Assembly: GCA_934675225.1 (NCBI GenBank)
Contig: CAKUQA010000119.1
Location: 1-5,378, forward strand
DNA from: an uncultured Candidatus Melainabacteria bacterium
GTDB lineage: Bacteria > Cyanobacteriota > Vampirovibrionia > Gastranaerophilales > Gastranaerophilaceae
DNA: 5,378 bases
Reading direction: 5' to 3'
Positions 5,105 to 5,378 of the stretch are shown in pieces. Every line of letters starts with the position of its first letter. The first letter of the stretch is position 1. Below the pieces are notes generated by a model. That model did not search any database and was not told where the DNA came from. It saw only the letters and a list, made by a program, of their open reading frames with translations. A program made the translations under genes and the position numbers.

Positions 5105-5110
5105 TAAAAA
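5083..5110 (+). promoter_or_regulatory. Candidate promoter of the 5118 gene, implying a leaderless transcript
   Basis: A perfect TTGACA (5083-5088) is followed after 16 bases by a weak -10, TAAAAA (5105-5110). Measured from the -35, transcription would start at about 5118-5119, on the ATG. No Shine-Dalgarno lies in the AT-only stretch before the gene, consistent with a leaderless mRNA. Confidence 0.45.
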
Positions 5111-5117
5111 TAATTAT

Positions 5118-5378
5118 ATGAAAAAATTTTTGTTAATTCTAATAATACTTATCTCTCTACCTTGTAGTGCTGAAACAATTTTGACAGGTGGAGTAAATTA
5201 CAATGTTGACACCGCGAGACAAGAACTACTAAACACCCCCGTAAAAAAACTTAGTCCGGAACTTGTCAGTGAAAATATCATTGATAAAGATTTTAATGAA
5301 AACCAAAAATACGCATTACAAGGAAATATTGACCTACAAGACAGAACCCTAGCCTTCTTTTCGGATTCAACTTATGCC
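5118..5378 (+). CDS. Exported protein of unknown function, N-terminal 87 residues (runs off the window)
   Basis: The reading frame from the ATG at 5118 is open to the last base. It starts MKKFLLILIILISLPCSA, a typical signal peptide with a cleavage site CSA|E after residue 18. The cysteine at 16 follows Leu-Pro and does not fit a lipobox, so a lipoprotein is unlikely. The mature part begins ETILTGGVNYNVDTARQEL and continues charged and hydrophilic to LAFFSDSTYA at the window edge. The segment ISLP-x-x-A followed by TGG resembles the start of the exported protein at 4375, although its cysteine pair is absent here. There is no Shine-Dalgarno; the start is supported by the signal peptide and the promoter position. 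The family cannot be named from this fragment. Confidence 0.7.
   Translation, partial: MKKFLLILIILISLPCSAETILTGGVNYNVDTARQELLNTPVKKLSPELVSENIIDKDFNENQKYALQGNIDLQDRTLAFFSDSTYA

Noticed and set aside
5118..5171. Lipoprotein signal in the partial exported protein (Cys16)
   Set aside because: The residues before the cysteine are Leu-Pro, and proline at -1 does not fit a lipobox; a CSA|E signal peptidase I site follows.

Overview
This is an AT-rich bacterial chromosomal window with compact genes, Shine-Dalgarno sites upstream of most of them and short intergenic gaps. The left part carries fatty-acid synthesis housekeeping genes. The right part carries small redox, metal-binding and exported proteins. 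An oxygen-sensitive-looking ferredoxin-nitroreductase fusion and a TIGR03905/TSCPD protein suggest an anaerobe, probably gut-associated. The 'NVSFQG' N-terminus of one protein and the style of the small exported proteins recall Gastranaerophilales (non-photosynthetic Cyanobacteria/'Melainabacteria'). That assignment is an impression from memory and not a proof; a low-GC Clostridia-like bacterium is the main alternative.

Positions 1-2136 form a fab cluster on the + strand: the 3' end of fabG, a 237-bp gap holding a heptad-repeat palindrome and the acpP promoter, then acpP, an intergenic hairpin, fabF and a strong intrinsic terminator. FabG reduces and FabF condenses acyl chains carried on the AcpP phosphopantetheine arm, so the three proteins work in one elongation cycle. 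The hairpin between acpP and fabF may help make more carrier protein than enzyme.

Positions 2137-3058 hold a separately promoted gene for a protein with an N-terminal 2x[4Fe-4S] ferredoxin domain fused to an FMN nitroreductase domain. Positions 3232-3654 encode a YkgJ-type cysteine-cluster protein with no Shine-Dalgarno, whose promoter-like elements place transcription start at the ATG. Its stop codon overlaps tail-to-tail with a minus-strand gene (3651-4247) of unknown function. The nearest minus-strand terminator for that gene lies beyond the YkgJ gene, so its transcript may run antisense through it.

Positions 4248-5378 contain a divergent promoter region, a small exported cysteine-containing protein (+), a bidirectional terminator, a TSCPD protein (-), a second divergent promoter region, and the start of another exported protein (+) that runs off the window. 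The two exported proteins share a similar signal peptide and a TGG motif just after it. No tRNA, rRNA, CRISPR array, insertion sequence or phage gene was seen. No clear novel multi-gene system is present. The most interesting signals are the heptad-repeat palindrome, the apparently leaderless genes, the antisense arrangement at 3082-4247, and a possible degenerate CheD-like fold in the 198-residue unknown protein.
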